Below are positions 34,085 to 50,323 of a stretch of DNA of 64,000 nt, piece by piece. The translations under genes and the position numbers were made by a program. The stretch comes from Niallia sp. XMNu-256 (GTDB lineage: Bacteria; Bacillota; Bacilli; Bacillales; Cytobacillaceae): positions 3,946,501 through 4,010,500 of the forward strand of contig NZ_CP137636.1 in assembly GCF_036670015.1 (NCBI RefSeq). The letters run 5' to 3'. The notes beneath the pieces are model-generated. The model did not search any database, was not told the origin of the DNA, and was given only the letters and a program-made list of their open reading frames with translations. Positions within the stretch are counted from its first letter, which is position 1. Each line of letters begins with the position of its first letter.

Positions 34085-34600
34085 TTACATCACCTTCTTC
34101 CCGGTTTTTGCCTCATAGCGGATTTTCTCTCTTAACTTATTTACTCCATAAATCAGTGCGGCTGGATTTGGCGGGCAGCCTGGTATGTATACATCAACAG
34201 GGACCACTTGGTCTACACCTTTTACAACAGAATATGATTTTACATATGGTCCGCCAGCTGTTGCGCACGATCCCATGGCAATGACCCATTTCGGTTCTGG
34301 CATTTGGTCGTATAAACGTTTCACAATGGGTGCCATTTTTTTCGTGACCGTCCCAGAAACAATCATGACATCTGAGTGACGTGGTGACGTTCTAAATATG
34401 GAACCAAAACGGTCAAAATCGTAATGAGCCCCTCCAACCCCCATCATTTCAATGGCACAGCACGCCAGTCCAAATGTCATTGGCCATAATGAATTGCTTC
34501 GCGCCCATGCCTTAATTTGATCGAGTGTTGCCATAAAAACATTTCTCTTTAACTCTGCCACTTCGGCCTCTGTTAAACTATCAATATTTTTTAGTTCCAT
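34085..34600 (-). CDS. nuoB: NADH-quinone oxidoreductase subunit B (cluster N2)
   Basis: 171 residues from ATG 34600, which follows GAAGGTG by five bases and overlaps the end of nuoA. The cluster N2 ligands are the tandem Cys47-Cys48 ([11 protein letters not shown]), Cys112 (GSCAT) and Cys142 (PGCPPNP). N2 donates electrons to quinone. A longer frame to 34621 is possible but lacks a better ribosome site. Confidence 0.96.
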   Translation of the reverse strand: MELKNIDSLTEAEVAELKRNVFMATLDQIKAWARSNSLWPMTFGLACCAIEMMGVGGAHYDFDRFGSIFRTSPRHSDVMIVSGTVTKKMAPIVKRLYDQMPEPKWVIAMGSCATAGGPYVKSYSVVKGVDQVVPVDVYIPGCPPNPAALIYGVNKLREKIRYEAKTGKKVM

Positions 34601-34965
34601 TTCAACACCTTCTTTTTCCAAGCATAAATAAGTCCGATAATAAGCATAAACACGAAAATCAACATTTCAATTAAGGCAAATATTCCGAGTTTTTCATAAG
34701 CAACGGCCCACGGATATAAAAACACGGTTTCGACATCAAAAATAACAAACATGAGGGCAAATATATAATAACGAACATGAAATTGAACACGTGAATCACT
34801 AAAAGGCTCAATGCCACTTTCATAGGTGGTATACTTAGCTTCTTCCGGCTTATGTGGTCGCAATAATTTTCCAAAAAAGAGTGCTACAATAGGTAAAATA
34901 ATTCCTAGTCCTAGAAAAATTGCGACAATGAGATAACTGTTTTGATAAATATGAAGAAGATCCAT
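34591..34965 (-). CDS. nuoA: NADH-quinone oxidoreductase subunit A
   Basis: 124 residues, three membrane helices, with the NuoA/ND3 loop [20 protein letters not shown] between helices 1 and 2 (the usual Cys of the loop is Ser here: ESGIEP) and a conserved acidic [12 protein letters not shown] in helix 2. First gene of nuoABCDHIJKLMN. AAAGGGAGG precedes the ATG. A strong SigA promoter lies about 60-90 bases upstream. Confidence 0.95.
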   Translation of the reverse strand: MDLLHIYQNSYLIVAIFLGLGIILPIVALFFGKLLRPHKPEEAKYTTYESGIEPFSDSRVQFHVRYYIFALMFVIFDVETVFLYPWAVAYEKLGIFALIEMLIFVFMLIIGLIYAWKKKVLKWN

Positions 34966-35027
34966 TCGCCAACCTCCCTTTATATTATTTGAAAATTTAC
35001 TATTAACTAAATATTAGATTTTATATC

Positions 35028-35056
35028 ATTATAGCATTATTACGAAATAGTGTCGA
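35028..35056 (-). promoter_or_regulatory. SigA promoter of the nuo operon
   Basis: Minus strand TCGACA (35056-35051), 17-bp spacer, TATAAT (35033-35028), with TG one base before the -10 box. All elements agree with a strong extended -10 vegetative promoter. Confidence 0.75.
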
Positions 35057-35172
35057 TTGACTAATATTTATATTGCGACTCTTCCAAAAATATTTCTATA
35101 GTTAGAATGATTTTAATCTCTTATTAGAACATATTCATAAATATGATTTTCATGACGGATAAGTTATGAATC

Positions 35173-36123
35173 CTATACGGTGAAATAATATGTGCGGTCT
35201 TTATATTTTCCTACTGTTTGAAGGTTCATATTTTTTAAGAGTTGGTAGGCAATATGAATAGAGGTTAGATCGAGGAATTCCCTACATTGCTGGTTGGTTA
35301 TACAGTGATTTAATAATAGAAACTCTTCTACTGCTCTAATATGTGCTGTTTTAGAGGAGTGTTGGCATTTCATGCATTTCCATGATCCGGAGATCCTTTT
35401 CATAGGGAGAAAATAACACTCTGGACATTGAGCCCCTTTAATTAATTCGGAAAAAGTGATGTGATAATCATCCAGTATATTGGTAATTAGTGGTTCATGA
35501 TTTTTTATAATAAGTTTATGTATCCTTCTTATTTCTTTATCCATTAATATTTCCTCTCGAAAGGTCTTTTCCAAACCTTCCATTTTTGTCATGATTTGAT
35601 CGGCGTATATAACCTTTTGAAAGACCCGCTTGTCCATTTTAGAAGTACTAAACATTGAATTCCCCTCATGAAACGCGACTAAATAGTCAATAGGGAATGC
35701 TTTTATTTTATACTTATTAAGCCACTCTTTTAACTGCATTTGTTGACGTATCGCTTGGTTAATAGGATTGGAATAACTGATCTCTTGGTTTTGGATGAGT
35801 TGTTTCGTATAGGGATCAATATGAAGATGACCGGCGATGTTCTTCGCTTCAATGATAAGGGAATAAAAAGGAGAGATTAATAAAGTATCAATTTGAAAGT
35901 GATGGAGATTTTTTAGGCGGAAGTCTCTAATGATTGTGTATCGGTGGTTTTTAGGTAAAAAGGATAAATGGTAGTCAACATTAAGTTCCCCACGGTACCC
36001 TGCCCTTCTTATCGATCGTTCTCTTTCAATTTCTACTCTTTTAGGATGATTTGCAGGCAAACGATTACACAATGCTTCTACTTGTCTAAGTCTTAATGGC
36101 TTTGGCCGTACATTTTGAGTCAA
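35173..36123 (-). CDS. NERD-domain protein with C-terminal zinc ribbon
   Basis: 316 residues. A nuclease-related (NERD) domain spans about 38-150, with GYRGELNVDYHL, the DTLLIS segment and IIEAKNIAGHLHID, where Asp, Glu and Lys resemble a restriction-like core (DxnExK). A CPEC...CMKC zinc ribbon at about 233-256 is followed by a small helical C-terminal domain. NERD proteins are predicted nucleases of unknown role; nothing near it suggests a defence system. Start TTG 36123 follows AGGAGTG. It lies between the nuo and atp operons on the same strand. Confidence 0.75.
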   Translation of the reverse strand: MTQNVRPKPLRLRQVEALCNRLPANHPKRVEIERERSIRRAGYRGELNVDYHLSFLPKNHRYTIIRDFRLKNLHHFQIDTLLISPFYSLIIEAKNIAGHLHIDPYTKQLIQNQEISYSNPINQAIRQQMQLKEWLNKYKIKAFPIDYLVAFHEGNSMFSTSKMDKRVFQKVIYADQIMTKMEGLEKTFREEILMDKEIRRIHKLIIKNHEPLITNILDDYHITFSELIKGAQCPECYFLPMKRISGSWKCMKCQHSSKTAHIRAVEEFLLLNHCITNQQCREFLDLTSIHIAYQLLKNMNLQTVGKYKDRTYYFTV

Positions 36124-36181
36124 TTTTCGTCACTCCTAATTTGCTTTATGAGGGATTACACTTTTTCGGAGAGAAATACAC

Positions 36182-36200
36182 TTATTTCCCGGGGAAATAA
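36182..36200. promoter_or_regulatory. 19-bp palindrome upstream of the NERD gene
   Basis: TTATTTCCC/GGGAAATAA with one central base, 60 bases before the NERD-gene start. It could be an operator or a decayed 21-bp repeat; no regulator is known. Confidence 0.35.
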
Positions 36201-36236
36201 AGTTACCTTTGTAAATGAATCATACAGGTATTGAGT

Positions 36237-36306
36237 TTACTCGTATTTATCGGGGGGTTACTCGTATTTTTAATCCATTTACTCGTATTTTCCACCCCCT
36301 TACTCG
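36237..36306 (-). repeat. Four 21-bp repeats of the ACGAGTAA family (inverted)
   Basis: TTACTCG begins at 36237, 36258, 36279 and 36300, an exact 21-bp step. It is the reverse complement of the core at 18136-18227. It fills part of the 296-bp gap between atpC and the NERD gene. Confidence 0.92.
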
Positions 36307-36384
36307 AATTTTTCCAAATTCAGGTAATTACTCCAGTCCCTCTCCCACATTATACTCGGTATCCTCCTATTGTCTATACGAACA

Positions 36385-36417
36385 TAAAAAAACCTCCTTC
36401 ATCATGAAGGAGGTTTC
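36385..36417 (-). terminator. Terminator of the atp operon
   Basis: AAACCTCCTTCAT/ATGAAGGAGGTTT perfect stem followed by seven T on the minus strand, three bases after the atpC stop. Confidence 0.92.
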
Positions 36418-36419
36418 TG

Positions 36420-36830
<411 letters not shown>

Positions 36831-36849
36831 TTACCCTCCTGGTCCGAAA

Positions 36850-38505
<1,656 letters not shown>

Positions 38506-38539
38506 TATTAAAGAAAGAGAAGTGAAACCTTCTCTTCTA

Positions 38540-39406
<867 letters not shown>

Positions 39407-39522
39407 TCACCACCTTGATTCACCTTTTAAGAGGTTTAACTTACTAAAAAGTCAATTATTATTTGGCCTCATGCCTTTGAAAGAGCCTTATGGACTCTAT
39501 ATAGAAATGAGTGTTATGTTCG

Positions 39523-41046
<1,524 letters not shown>

Positions 41047-41053
41047 CTACAAC

Positions 41054-42132
<1,079 letters not shown>

Positions 42133-42237
42133 TTATCCATTTATCTCTTCATTCTTACCATCTACATTCAAATAATTGCATAAAGGAAAGGCGAAGGCTC
42201 TTAACGATTCTTCGCCATTTAATTCTATCTTGTTCAG

Positions 42238-42471
<234 letters not shown>

Positions 42472-42518
42472 TTATGATTTATTTTTCATTATAATGTTCA
42501 ATGATGAACAGCTATATA

Positions 42519-43241
<723 letters not shown>

Positions 43242-43253
43242 TCACTTCTTTTA

Positions 43254-43628
43254 TTAATTATGTGAATTCTTGTGTTCGATAAAAAAATCTATCATAATGA
43301 CAACATAAGTTATCATTAATCCTATAATCACACTAACTAGATGGAGATACTGGGGATATTCCATCGCAATTAGAACCCCTAGGATCGCAGTTGCCACTCT
43401 AGAAAAGAAACCTAGCGATTTAACAACCTTTCCATTGTCAAATTGTTGGCTAAATCGATCCATTCTTTTAACCAAAAGCCATAAGTTAATCAGACTAAGG
43501 CTTGTACCTAGGATAAGGCCCAAAAATACATCCTGGTAGGATGTAAACCCCCAACCAAGTACGAATATAGCTAACAAGTAAAATATGTATGATCTAACTC
43601 GAGTAAACATGCTCCTGTATTCTGGCAT
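43254..43628 (-). CDS. atpI: ATP synthase protein I
   Basis: 124 residues, four membrane helices, matching Bacillus AtpI in the YLLAIFVLGWGFTSYQDVFL and LGLILGTSLSLINLWLLVKR segments. AtpI helps assemble the c ring and may aid magnesium uptake. ATG 43628 is chosen by comparison with B. subtilis; the ribosome site is weak (AGGAG 13 bases upstream, or TAGGA adjacent), so poor translation is possible. First gene of the operon. Confidence 0.88.
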   Translation of the reverse strand: MPEYRSMFTRVRSYIFYLLAIFVLGWGFTSYQDVFLGLILGTSLSLINLWLLVKRMDRFSQQFDNGKVVKSLGFFSRVATAILGVLIAMEYPQYLHLVSVIIGLMITYVVIMIDFFIEHKNSHN

Positions 43629-43793
43629 TCCTATATTAATTCTCCTATGTGAATTGTTATACAACTAGTTACACAATCCACCAACTTTAATAATGAAGCA
43701 TTCAATATGAATGTTAGTCCCTATCAATTTTTAGTAGTAAAAAAATATCAATCTAATTCATTCACCAAAAATGAATAAAGTGCTACCTTAATT

Positions 43794-43823
43794 ATTATAA
43801 ACGCTAACCTTAGAGATTTACAA
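43794..43823 (-). promoter_or_regulatory. Probable SigA promoter of the atp operon
   Basis: Minus strand TTGTAA (43823-43818), 18-bp spacer, TATAAT (43799-43794), about 165 bases before atpI. The remainder of the 522-bp gap to the subtilase gene is AT-rich and shows nothing else recognisable. Confidence 0.55.
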
Positions 43824-44150
43824 TGTTTTATCGCGATTTTATTTATTGTTAGAATCATCAGATAAATCCTGTTGTTACTCACGATATTATGTTGGAATAA
43901 TTTGTTCGTTCGACCTTAAAAACATTGAAATCAAACAATTGCAAACCCTTCCACTTTATCCTCTGTTAGGATACAACAGACTTATCATCCTGTCAATGTC
44001 ATTTTTGTCAGTAATGAGACAAACATCACACTTACAATCATTTTGTTCACACATTTTTCAAGAATTATTAAAACCTATATCACTATACCATAACAGACAG
44101 CCCCCTCCCCTCCTCTTATATATAACATTTGAGAAAAGGGAGGAATTGTT

Positions 44151-46397
44151 TTATTTGGATAAAGTATCTACAGGAGGCGCAATTTGAATCAACGTCTCAA
44201 CCCAGTCCTCTTGACCTGCCTTTCTTGCAAAAACCTTCGCTACATACATCCCTTGTTCTGGTAAAGATTCTGCTGAGATTTCTTTTTGAATCAGACCTTT
44301 TCCGATATTTCTTTTCCAATCCAAAAATTGAATAAATTGGTAAGTATCAGGGTGAAATAAGGCTACACCAAATTCTTCTGCTCCTCCTGGAAGGTAAACC
44401 TCGTAGCGATAATTTCCCGGGTGATCACCTGCGCCAAAGTCAAATCCCATTACACGTGGGTAATCAGGTTCCTCTAACACAAATAAGTAGGGAAGATAGA
44501 GGGGCTTCCCATCACTTTCAACAACAATATTCCCGTCATAAACCTTCTCAGTCAATTGATCAGGATCTGCCGTCATTTGGATTTTTACTTTTCTTTTTTC
44601 ACCTGGAGGGATTTCAAAAGCCATCGGCAAGTGCCATGCTATCCCTTTATGCTGTTTAGGTGTTTGAAAGGAAACTTTTTTTGGATGTTCGGATGTGTTT
44701 TCAATTGTAACGGTTTGTTCATGTTCATGATTCACGTCTGTCGCTGTGAATTTCCCAAACTTGAGTGAAGACGGATAGACAAGGGTTTCCGCTTTCAGTG
44801 ACTCCTGAAGTTGAATTCTTCCTGCCCCTTGTTCATAGGTTTTGTATAGCTCCCCTTTCTCTTTATAAAGTGGTTTAGCATAATTCATTAGAGCCGCTTT
44901 TATTTTTTCAGGACCCCAGTTCGGGTGTGCCTGTTTTAAAATTGCGCAGGCCCCTGCCACATGTGGCGCCGCCATACTAGTGCCTTGTAGGGGTAAATAT
45001 CCGCCCGGAATCGTACTGTTAATTGCGACACCTGGTGCCAGTATGTCAGGCTTTACCTCCCAAGTAGTGGTGACTGGTCCTCTTGAACTAAAATCTGCTA
45101 ATGTATCTTTTTCTTCTATTATAATGGTTTTAATAAGGGTGAGCTTTTTATCTAACGCCTGTTTAAGGTTCTGACCATCCTTTTTCGTAATGCTCATGAC
45201 AGGAATGGTACTCGTTTGCGTTAAGTTCCCAATTAACGGCCCCTTTGTGTTGTTATAAATAACGACCGCGATGGCCCCCGCCTTTTCGGCATTGCTTACC
45301 TTTTCTGAAAAGGTTAATTCCCCTCTTTCCATTAAGACAATTTTGCCCTTAACCTGTTTTAATTGTGTTTTTTTCCCCGTACCCCCATCTACTAATTCAT
45401 GCGAGCGGTCAAGGTCCCAAGGTACAGATCCTTGTAAAGGCTGGAGGCGAATTCGGTCACCATCTATTTCTATATAGGGGATTTTCATTGTCGGAGTTGA
45501 CGCTCCTACCGAGATTGCTTTAGAAGCAGTTCCAGGAGACCCGACCGTCCACATATTCGGACCGGAGTTCCCCGATGAAGTCACAGCAACAATCCCATGA
45601 TCGACTGCGTTGTTTAAGGCCACACTTAATGGCAAATCAGGGCCATTTACACTATTCCCAAGCGATAAGTTCAAAACATCCACCTTATCTTTAATGGCTT
45701 GCTCAATGGCAGCGACGACTTGCTCGGTTGTTCCCATGCCACCTGGTCCAAGCGCACGATAGGCAATAATTGTTGCATCAGGCGCCACTCCTACCATCCT
45801 TCCGTTTGCTGCGATAATCCCGGCCACATGTGTACCATGAAACGTACCGAGACCTTCCGTCCCCTTCGTTTCCATGGGATCCCCGTCCGCATCAACCATA
45901 TCCCGGCCGCCTCCATAATTGCGTCTTAAATCTTCATGCTCATAGTCAATTCCTGTGTCTATTACACCGATTTTTACCCCTTTTCCCGTAAGGCGTCGAT
46001 GCTGTGAATCAAATAGTCCTCTTACCCTTTCTGCACCAATAATTTCGACATTATCTCCCTGTTGAAAAAGATCCATCACTTTGTATTGATTAACTGGAGA
46101 AAGTTTCGTCATTGGGATGTCTTCCGCTAATTTTTCGAGACTCTGTGTTGGGCCTTTTGCAGAAAAGCCGTTAAGGGCATGTTGAAAAAAATGACGGATT
46201 TCAATATCTGGATACTTTTTAATCATCGCCTTTAATTCTTGCCTCTTCATTGGCTTCTCTGTCATAAAAATTGCAATTTGATCTGCTTGTTGTTCAGATG
46301 GGATTGGAGGCAGTTTGAAGTTAGATTGAGTTGAAGCTGAAACAGAATGCATGAAAATAAAGAAAAGCAAGATGAGGATAATTGATTTTCTTTTCAT
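44151..46397 (-). CDS. Vpr-like extracellular subtilisin-family serine protease
   Basis: 748 residues: signal peptide 1-21 (cleavage after VSA), an inhibitor-type propeptide to about 125, S8 catalytic domain with Asp147 (VIDTGID), His187 (FHGTHVAG) and Ser474 (GTSMAAPHVAG), a PA (protease-associated) insert at about 335-420, and a C-terminal beta-sandwich region (about 545-748). The plan matches minor extracellular protease Vpr of B. subtilis. It should be secreted and self-activated. It lies alone between upp and the atp operon; family-based regulation by nutrient stress is not visible in the sequence. GGAGG lies before the ATG. Confidence 0.9.
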   Translation of the reverse strand: MKRKSIILILLFFIFMHSVSASTQSNFKLPPIPSEQQADQIAIFMTEKPMKRQELKAMIKKYPDIEIRHFFQHALNGFSAKGPTQSLEKLAEDIPMTKLSPVNQYKVMDLFQQGDNVEIIGAERVRGLFDSQHRRLTGKGVKIGVIDTGIDYEHEDLRRNYGGGRDMVDADGDPMETKGTEGLGTFHGTHVAGIIAANGRMVGVAPDATIIAYRALGPGGMGTTEQVVAAIEQAIKDKVDVLNLSLGNSVNGPDLPLSVALNNAVDHGIVAVTSSGNSGPNMWTVGSPGTASKAISVGASTPTMKIPYIEIDGDRIRLQPLQGSVPWDLDRSHELVDGGTGKKTQLKQVKGKIVLMERGELTFSEKVSNAEKAGAIAVVIYNNTKGPLIGNLTQTSTIPVMSITKKDGQNLKQALDKKLTLIKTIIIEEKDTLADFSSRGPVTTTWEVKPDILAPGVAINSTIPGGYLPLQGTSMAAPHVAGACAILKQAHPNWGPEKIKAALMNYAKPLYKEKGELYKTYEQGAGRIQLQESLKAETLVYPSSLKFGKFTATDVNHEHEQTVTIENTSEHPKKVSFQTPKQHKGIAWHLPMAFEIPPGEKRKVKIQMTADPDQLTEKVYDGNIVVESDGKPLYLPYLFVLEEPDYPRVMGFDFGAGDHPGNYRYEVYLPGGAEEFGVALFHPDTYQFIQFLDWKRNIGKGLIQKEISAESLPEQGMYVAKVFARKAGQEDWVETLIQIAPPVDTLSK

Positions 46398-46495
46398 AAA
46401 CGAATTCCTCCTTTCTCTTTATAATTTTCTTAAGAGGAAGTTTGTATGCAGTTCCATATCGATAAGCTAAGCAAGTTTATTAGTTTTTTGCACAT

Positions 46496-46527
46496 AAAAA
46501 AGCTAGAGAGATTCCCTAGCCTTTTCG
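46496..46527 (-). terminator. Terminator of upp
   Basis: Minus strand GGCTAG/CTAGCT stem with a nine-base loop, followed by six T. Confidence 0.7.
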
Positions 46528-46540
46528 TAAAATTAAATTC

Positions 46541-47170
46541 TTATTTTGTACCAAACAAACGATCGCCCGCATCGCCTAGACCTGGAACGATATAGCCGTG
46601 TTCGTTTAACTTTTCATCAAGAGCAGCAATGAAAATATCAACATCAGGATGAGCTTCTTGTAATGCTTTAACGCCCTCTGGCGCAGCGACCAAGCACATA
46701 AACTTAATATGTTTGGCGCCGCGCGTTTTTAATGAGTCGATCGCTGCAATCGCTGAGCCACCTGTCGCTAACATAGGGTCAACAACAATGAAATCTCTTT
46801 CTTTTACATCAGAAGGAAGTTTCGCATAATATTCTACTGGTTGTAACGTTTCAGGATCACGGTATAAACCAACATGTCCAACTTTTGCGGCTGGAATTAA
46901 CTTAAGAACTCCATCTACCATGCCTATTCCCGCACGTAGGATTGGAACAAGTCCGATTTTTTTACCTGAAAGGACTTTTGACTTTGTTTTGTCTACAGGT
47001 GTTTCGATTTCAATTTCCTCTAATGGCATATCGCGCGTAATTTCAAATGCCATTAATGTTGCTACTTCATCAACTAATTCACGGAATTCCTTTGTACCTG
47101 TGTCTGCTTTACGAATGTATGTAAGTTTGTGCTGAATGAGTGGGTGATCAAATACATATACTTTTGCCAC
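46541..47170 (-). CDS. upp: Uracil phosphoribosyltransferase
   Basis: 209 residues, the usual length. PRPP-binding loop [16 protein letters not shown] near residue 131 and C-terminal uracil-binding [15 protein letters not shown]. It salvages uracil to UMP. Located between glyA and the atp operon region, as in B. subtilis, apart from the inserted protease gene. GGAAGGAG lies before the ATG. Confidence 0.96.
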   Translation of the reverse strand: MAKVYVFDHPLIQHKLTYIRKADTGTKEFRELVDEVATLMAFEITRDMPLEEIEIETPVDKTKSKVLSGKKIGLVPILRAGIGMVDGVLKLIPAAKVGHVGLYRDPETLQPVEYYAKLPSDVKERDFIVVDPMLATGGSAIAAIDSLKTRGAKHIKFMCLVAAPEGVKALQEAHPDVDIFIAALDEKLNEHGYIVPGLGDAGDRLFGTK

Positions 47171-47292
47171 TTTATTCGTGCTCCTTCCGAGTTTGAAAAA
47201 TTATGATCTGTCATCGTTCACTGCGTTTTATTTTACAGAAAAAAAACCGCAAGAGCAACAGGCAAGGAAGATTGCAATAATTCCCACAAAAA

Positions 47293-47338
47293 AGAAGGGT
47301 GCCAAGCCCCTCCAAAATGGAAGATGCTTAGCACCTTA
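47293..47338 (-). terminator. Terminator of glyA
   Basis: Minus strand GGTGCTAAGC/GCTTGGCACC stem followed by CTTCTTTTTT. Confidence 0.8.
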
Positions 47339-47342
47339 TGAA

Positions 47343-48584
47343 TTAATATTCAGGATATAATGTAAAATTACTCGTTAAATCTTCTACTCGTTGTTTTGCT
47401 TCTGCTAATTTAGCTTCATCTTCATGGTTTTTCAAAGTTAATGCCATGATTGAAGCGATTTCTTTCATTTCTTCGCTTCCAAAGCCACGAGAGGTTACTG
47501 CAGCCGTACCGATACGGATTCCACTTGTTACAAACGGTTTTTCCGGATCATATGGGATTGTATTTTTATTAACCGTAATGCCAATGTCATCTAATACCTT
47601 TTCACCAATTTTCCCTGTAATCCCGAGAGAACGTGTATCGATTAATAACAAGTGGTTATCTGTTCCACCAGAAACAAGAGTGATGCCTTCAGCTTGAAGA
47701 GCTTCCGCTAGAACTTTTGCATTTGCTACCACATTTTTTGCATATTCTTTAAAGCCGTCTTGAAGAACTTCTCCGAATGCAACTGCCTTTGCGGCAATCA
47801 CATGCATTAATGGACCCCCTTGGATTCCAGGGAAAACCGATTTATCGATTTGCTTTGCGAATTTATCTTTACATAGGATCATTCCACCACGTGGACCACG
47901 CAGAGTTTTATGTGTAGTTGTCGTTACAAAATCAGCATATGGTACAGGATTCGGATGTAGACCAGCCGCAACAAGACCAGCAATATGGGCCATATCCACC
48001 ATTAAGTAAGCGCCCACTTCATCAGCGATTCCACGGAACTTTTTAAAATCAATCTCACGCGGGTATGCACTTGCACCTGCGACAATTAATTTCGGCTTAT
48101 GTTGACGCGCTTTTTCTAATACATCTTGATAGTCGATTACATGGTTTTCTGGGTCAACCCCATATTCAACAAAGTTATATTGAATTCCACTAAAGTTCAC
48201 TGGGCTTCCATGTGTTAAGTGACCACCGTGTGAAAGGTTCATTCCGAGAACGGTATCTCCATGTTCTAAAATTGTATAGTACACAGCCATATTTGCTTGT
48301 GCCCCAGAGTGTACTTGTACGTTTACATGCTCAGCGCCAAAAATTTCCCTCGCACGATCACGGGCAATATCCTCGACGATATCTACGTATTCACAACCAC
48401 CATAATAGCGACGACCAGGATAGCCTTCTGCATATTTATTCGTTAAAACGGAGCCTTGCGCTTCCATTACCGCTTGGCTGACAAAGTTTTCGGATGCGAT
48501 TAGTTCTATTTTAGAACGTTGGCGACCAAGTTCTTGCTGGATCGCTTGATACACTTTTTCGTCTTGTTGCGCTACATGTTTCAT
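47343..48584 (-). CDS. glyA: Serine hydroxymethyltransferase
   Basis: 413 residues. PLP-binding Lys226 sits in [15 protein letters not shown], preceded by the substrate-site segment [15 protein letters not shown]; the N-terminal [11 protein letters not shown] is conserved. The enzyme converts serine and tetrahydrofolate to glycine and methylene-tetrahydrofolate. AAGGGGGAT precedes the ATG. A palindrome overlaps the probable promoter (see 48613-48643). Confidence 0.97.
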   Translation of the reverse strand: MKHVAQQDEKVYQAIQQELGRQRSKIELIASENFVSQAVMEAQGSVLTNKYAEGYPGRRYYGGCEYVDIVEDIARDRAREIFGAEHVNVQVHSGAQANMAVYYTILEHGDTVLGMNLSHGGHLTHGSPVNFSGIQYNFVEYGVDPENHVIDYQDVLEKARQHKPKLIVAGASAYPREIDFKKFRGIADEVGAYLMVDMAHIAGLVAAGLHPNPVPYADFVTTTTHKTLRGPRGGMILCKDKFAKQIDKSVFPGIQGGPLMHVIAAKAVAFGEVLQDGFKEYAKNVVANAKVLAEALQAEGITLVSGGTDNHLLLIDTRSLGITGKIGEKVLDDIGITVNKNTIPYDPEKPFVTSGIRIGTAAVTSRGFGSEEMKEIASIMALTLKNHEDEAKLAEAKQRVEDLTSNFTLYPEY

Positions 48585-48612
48585 GAAGATCCCCCTTAGT
48601 AAAACTTCTTTT

Positions 48613-48643
48613 TTTATACTATATTAACATGAACATGTTAATA
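48613..48643 (-). promoter_or_regulatory. Promoter with overlapping palindromic operator upstream of glyA
   Basis: TATTAACATG/CATGTTAATA, a perfect 10-bp inverted repeat with a 2-base centre (48622-48643). On the minus strand it overlaps a -35 TTAACA (48641-48636) and the spacer of a 17-bp-spaced -10 TATAAA (48618-48613). The layout is that of a repressor site; it does not match the PurR, CodY or LexA patterns I know. Confidence 0.55.
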
Positions 48644-48775
48644 GCAAATAAAGATTTCACAAAGTTATCTATTATTCTACCTTTTTCGACTATTTTATCA
48701 CACCGAACCTTTTGTGGCAATTCTTTATATATTCTACGTGTTTATAATAAAAAAGTAGAATTGTTGTCTAAAAAT

Positions 48776-48814
48776 AAAAAGGATGGCGTTCGAATCCGAA
48801 CACTATCCTTTTTA
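48776..48814 (-). terminator. Terminator of ywlG
   Basis: AAAAAGGAT/ATCCTTTTT with GTGTTCG/CGAACGC inner arms, T run on both strands, four bases after the ywlG stop. Confidence 0.85.
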
Positions 48815-48817
48815 TTT

Positions 48818-49387
48818 TTAGTTACACGATTGATTTTCACTATTTTTTACATAAACGGCCCGTTCCCCACCGATGAGCTTTGGACGCGTTTTGGCCATGG
48901 TTACATGTGCATTTCCTATTGATTTGCTCAATACACGAAGCGGAACAGCGACATGTTTTAAATGCATGCCAATAAAGGTATCACCAATATCGATTCCTGC
49001 ATCTGCTTTAATAAATTCCACCATTACAGGATCTTTCATATGTTGGAATGCATAGGTAGCAAAAGAGCCGCCTGCCTTTTGAACCGGAATCACTGAGACC
49101 ATCTCATATTGGTATTTCTCTGCTGTTTCCCGTTCGACTACAAGAGCACGATTTAAGTGCTCACAACATTGAATCGCTAGCGATACGCCTGTTTCTGACT
49201 GGAAGGATTGCAATGCTGAAAATAAGTCTTCAGCAATTTCAAACGTTCCCGCTGTACCAATTTTATTCCCAGCTACTTCACTTGTGCTGCAGCCAATGAC
49301 AAGAAGATGTTTTTCGTTTAACTGGGCTTGTTCTTGAAACTGCGATAATATATCAGCCATTTGTGATTTAATTGAAGTCGTTGACAT
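48818..49387 (-). CDS. ywlG: YwlG family protein (UPF0340)
   Basis: 189 residues of the UPF0340/TIGR01440 family. Visible conserved pieces are [13 protein letters not shown] near residue 30, [15 protein letters not shown] near 71 and [22 protein letters not shown] near 131. No function is established. It stands between rpiB and glyA as in B. subtilis. AGGAGG lies before the ATG. Confidence 0.9.
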   Translation of the reverse strand: MSTTSIKSQMADILSQFQEQAQLNEKHLLVIGCSTSEVAGNKIGTAGTFEIAEDLFSALQSFQSETGVSLAIQCCEHLNRALVVERETAEKYQYEMVSVIPVQKAGGSFATYAFQHMKDPVMVEFIKADAGIDIGDTFIGMHLKHVAVPLRVLSKSIGNAHVTMAKTRPKLIGGERAVYVKNSENQSCN

Positions 49388-49422
49388 GATTATTTCCTCC
49401 TTTTCTTAGGTTGAGGATGAGG

Positions 49423-49590
49423 TTCGAACATTGTGCTGGATGATCGAACCTCTTGTGTCTGAATAGGTATTTTGTTCGGACACTAGGATGATGATTGCTT
49501 GATATGTCCAAAGGTGACTTGGATTCGAACTCTAGAGGGCACTTTGCACCTCGCTATGTTCGAAATTGATCTTCATTCGGACTCTATCAG
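49423..49590. repeat. Decayed 52-bp repeats (TTCGAAC/TTCGGAC family)
   Basis: TCGAAC or TCGGAC anchors at 49424, 49476, 49525 and 49577 (steps 52, 49, 52), with secondary TCGAA sites at 49444 and 49560 forming inverted pairs. The units are much diverged. It fills the 245-bp gap between rpiB and ywlG. Confidence 0.5.
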
Positions 49591-49632
49591 GATTTTCTCA
49601 ACTAACTTTATCAGAATAGAACTCCCCTGCTT

Positions 49633-50079
49633 TTACTGTTGACCGTCTTCATACTGAGTAATTTTCGCTACGCGATTGGCGTGGCGGCCGCCTTCGAACT
49701 CTCCTGAAAGCCATGTTTTAGCAATCTCACGGGCTAGTCCTGGTCCAATGACACGCTCTCCCATCGCTAATACATTGCTGTCATTGTGTTCACGAGTTAC
49801 TTTTGCCGTAAATAGGTCATGAACAAGAGCACAACGGATGCCTTTTACTTTATTAGCAGCAATACTCATTCCAATGCCCGTCCCACAAATTAAGATTCCA
49901 CGATCAAATTCACCGCTTGCTACTTTTTCAGCTACTGGAAGGGCATAGTCTGGGTAATCTACTGAAGTCCCGCATTCACAGCCGAAATCTTCATATTGGA
50001 TGCCCATTTCATCCATTAATTTCTTTATTTCCTCACGGATATTTACACCACCGTGATCAGATGCAATTGCAACTTTCAT
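49633..50079 (-). CDS. rpiB: Ribose-5-phosphate isomerase B
   Basis: 148 residues of the RpiB/LacAB family: N-terminal VAIASDHGGVNIREEI, DFGCECGTSVDYPDYA and the active-site loop ILICGTGIGMSIAANK. It interconverts ribose-5-phosphate and ribulose-5-phosphate. AGGAGG lies about seven bases before the ATG. B. subtilis ywlF is the orthologue by position. Confidence 0.94.
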   Translation of the reverse strand: MKVAIASDHGGVNIREEIKKLMDEMGIQYEDFGCECGTSVDYPDYALPVAEKVASGEFDRGILICGTGIGMSIAANKVKGIRCALVHDLFTAKVTREHNDSNVLAMGERVIGPGLAREIAKTWLSGEFEGGRHANRVAKITQYEDGQQ

Positions 50080-50323
50080 TCCAAAAGTCCTCCTAGCTTT
50101 TCAAAAAATATCTTTACTATTATATTTTGACACACTTAGCTAAAAATAAAAACCCTTCCAACCTTCTTATACCCTCTTTCCATGTGGATGAAAAACCATT
50201 GTTCTCTGTGGATGACTGAACAATCTAGCACAGACAATAAACATGTTTCATACAACATCATGTTCAAATAGGCTTATAAAAAAAGAATAGAAGAGTTCTA
50301 TGTATTTAGCTTGTCCCCACTTT

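Noticed and set aside
33551-34118. Long plus-strand frames opposite nuoC
   Set aside because: They are antisense to the Ala/Lys repeat arm, whose GC-rich codon pattern keeps other frames open; nuoC itself is certain.
35173-36123. NERD-domain gene as part of a phage-defence system
   Set aside because: Neighbours are the nuo and atp operons; no helicase, methylase or other defence partner lies next to it.
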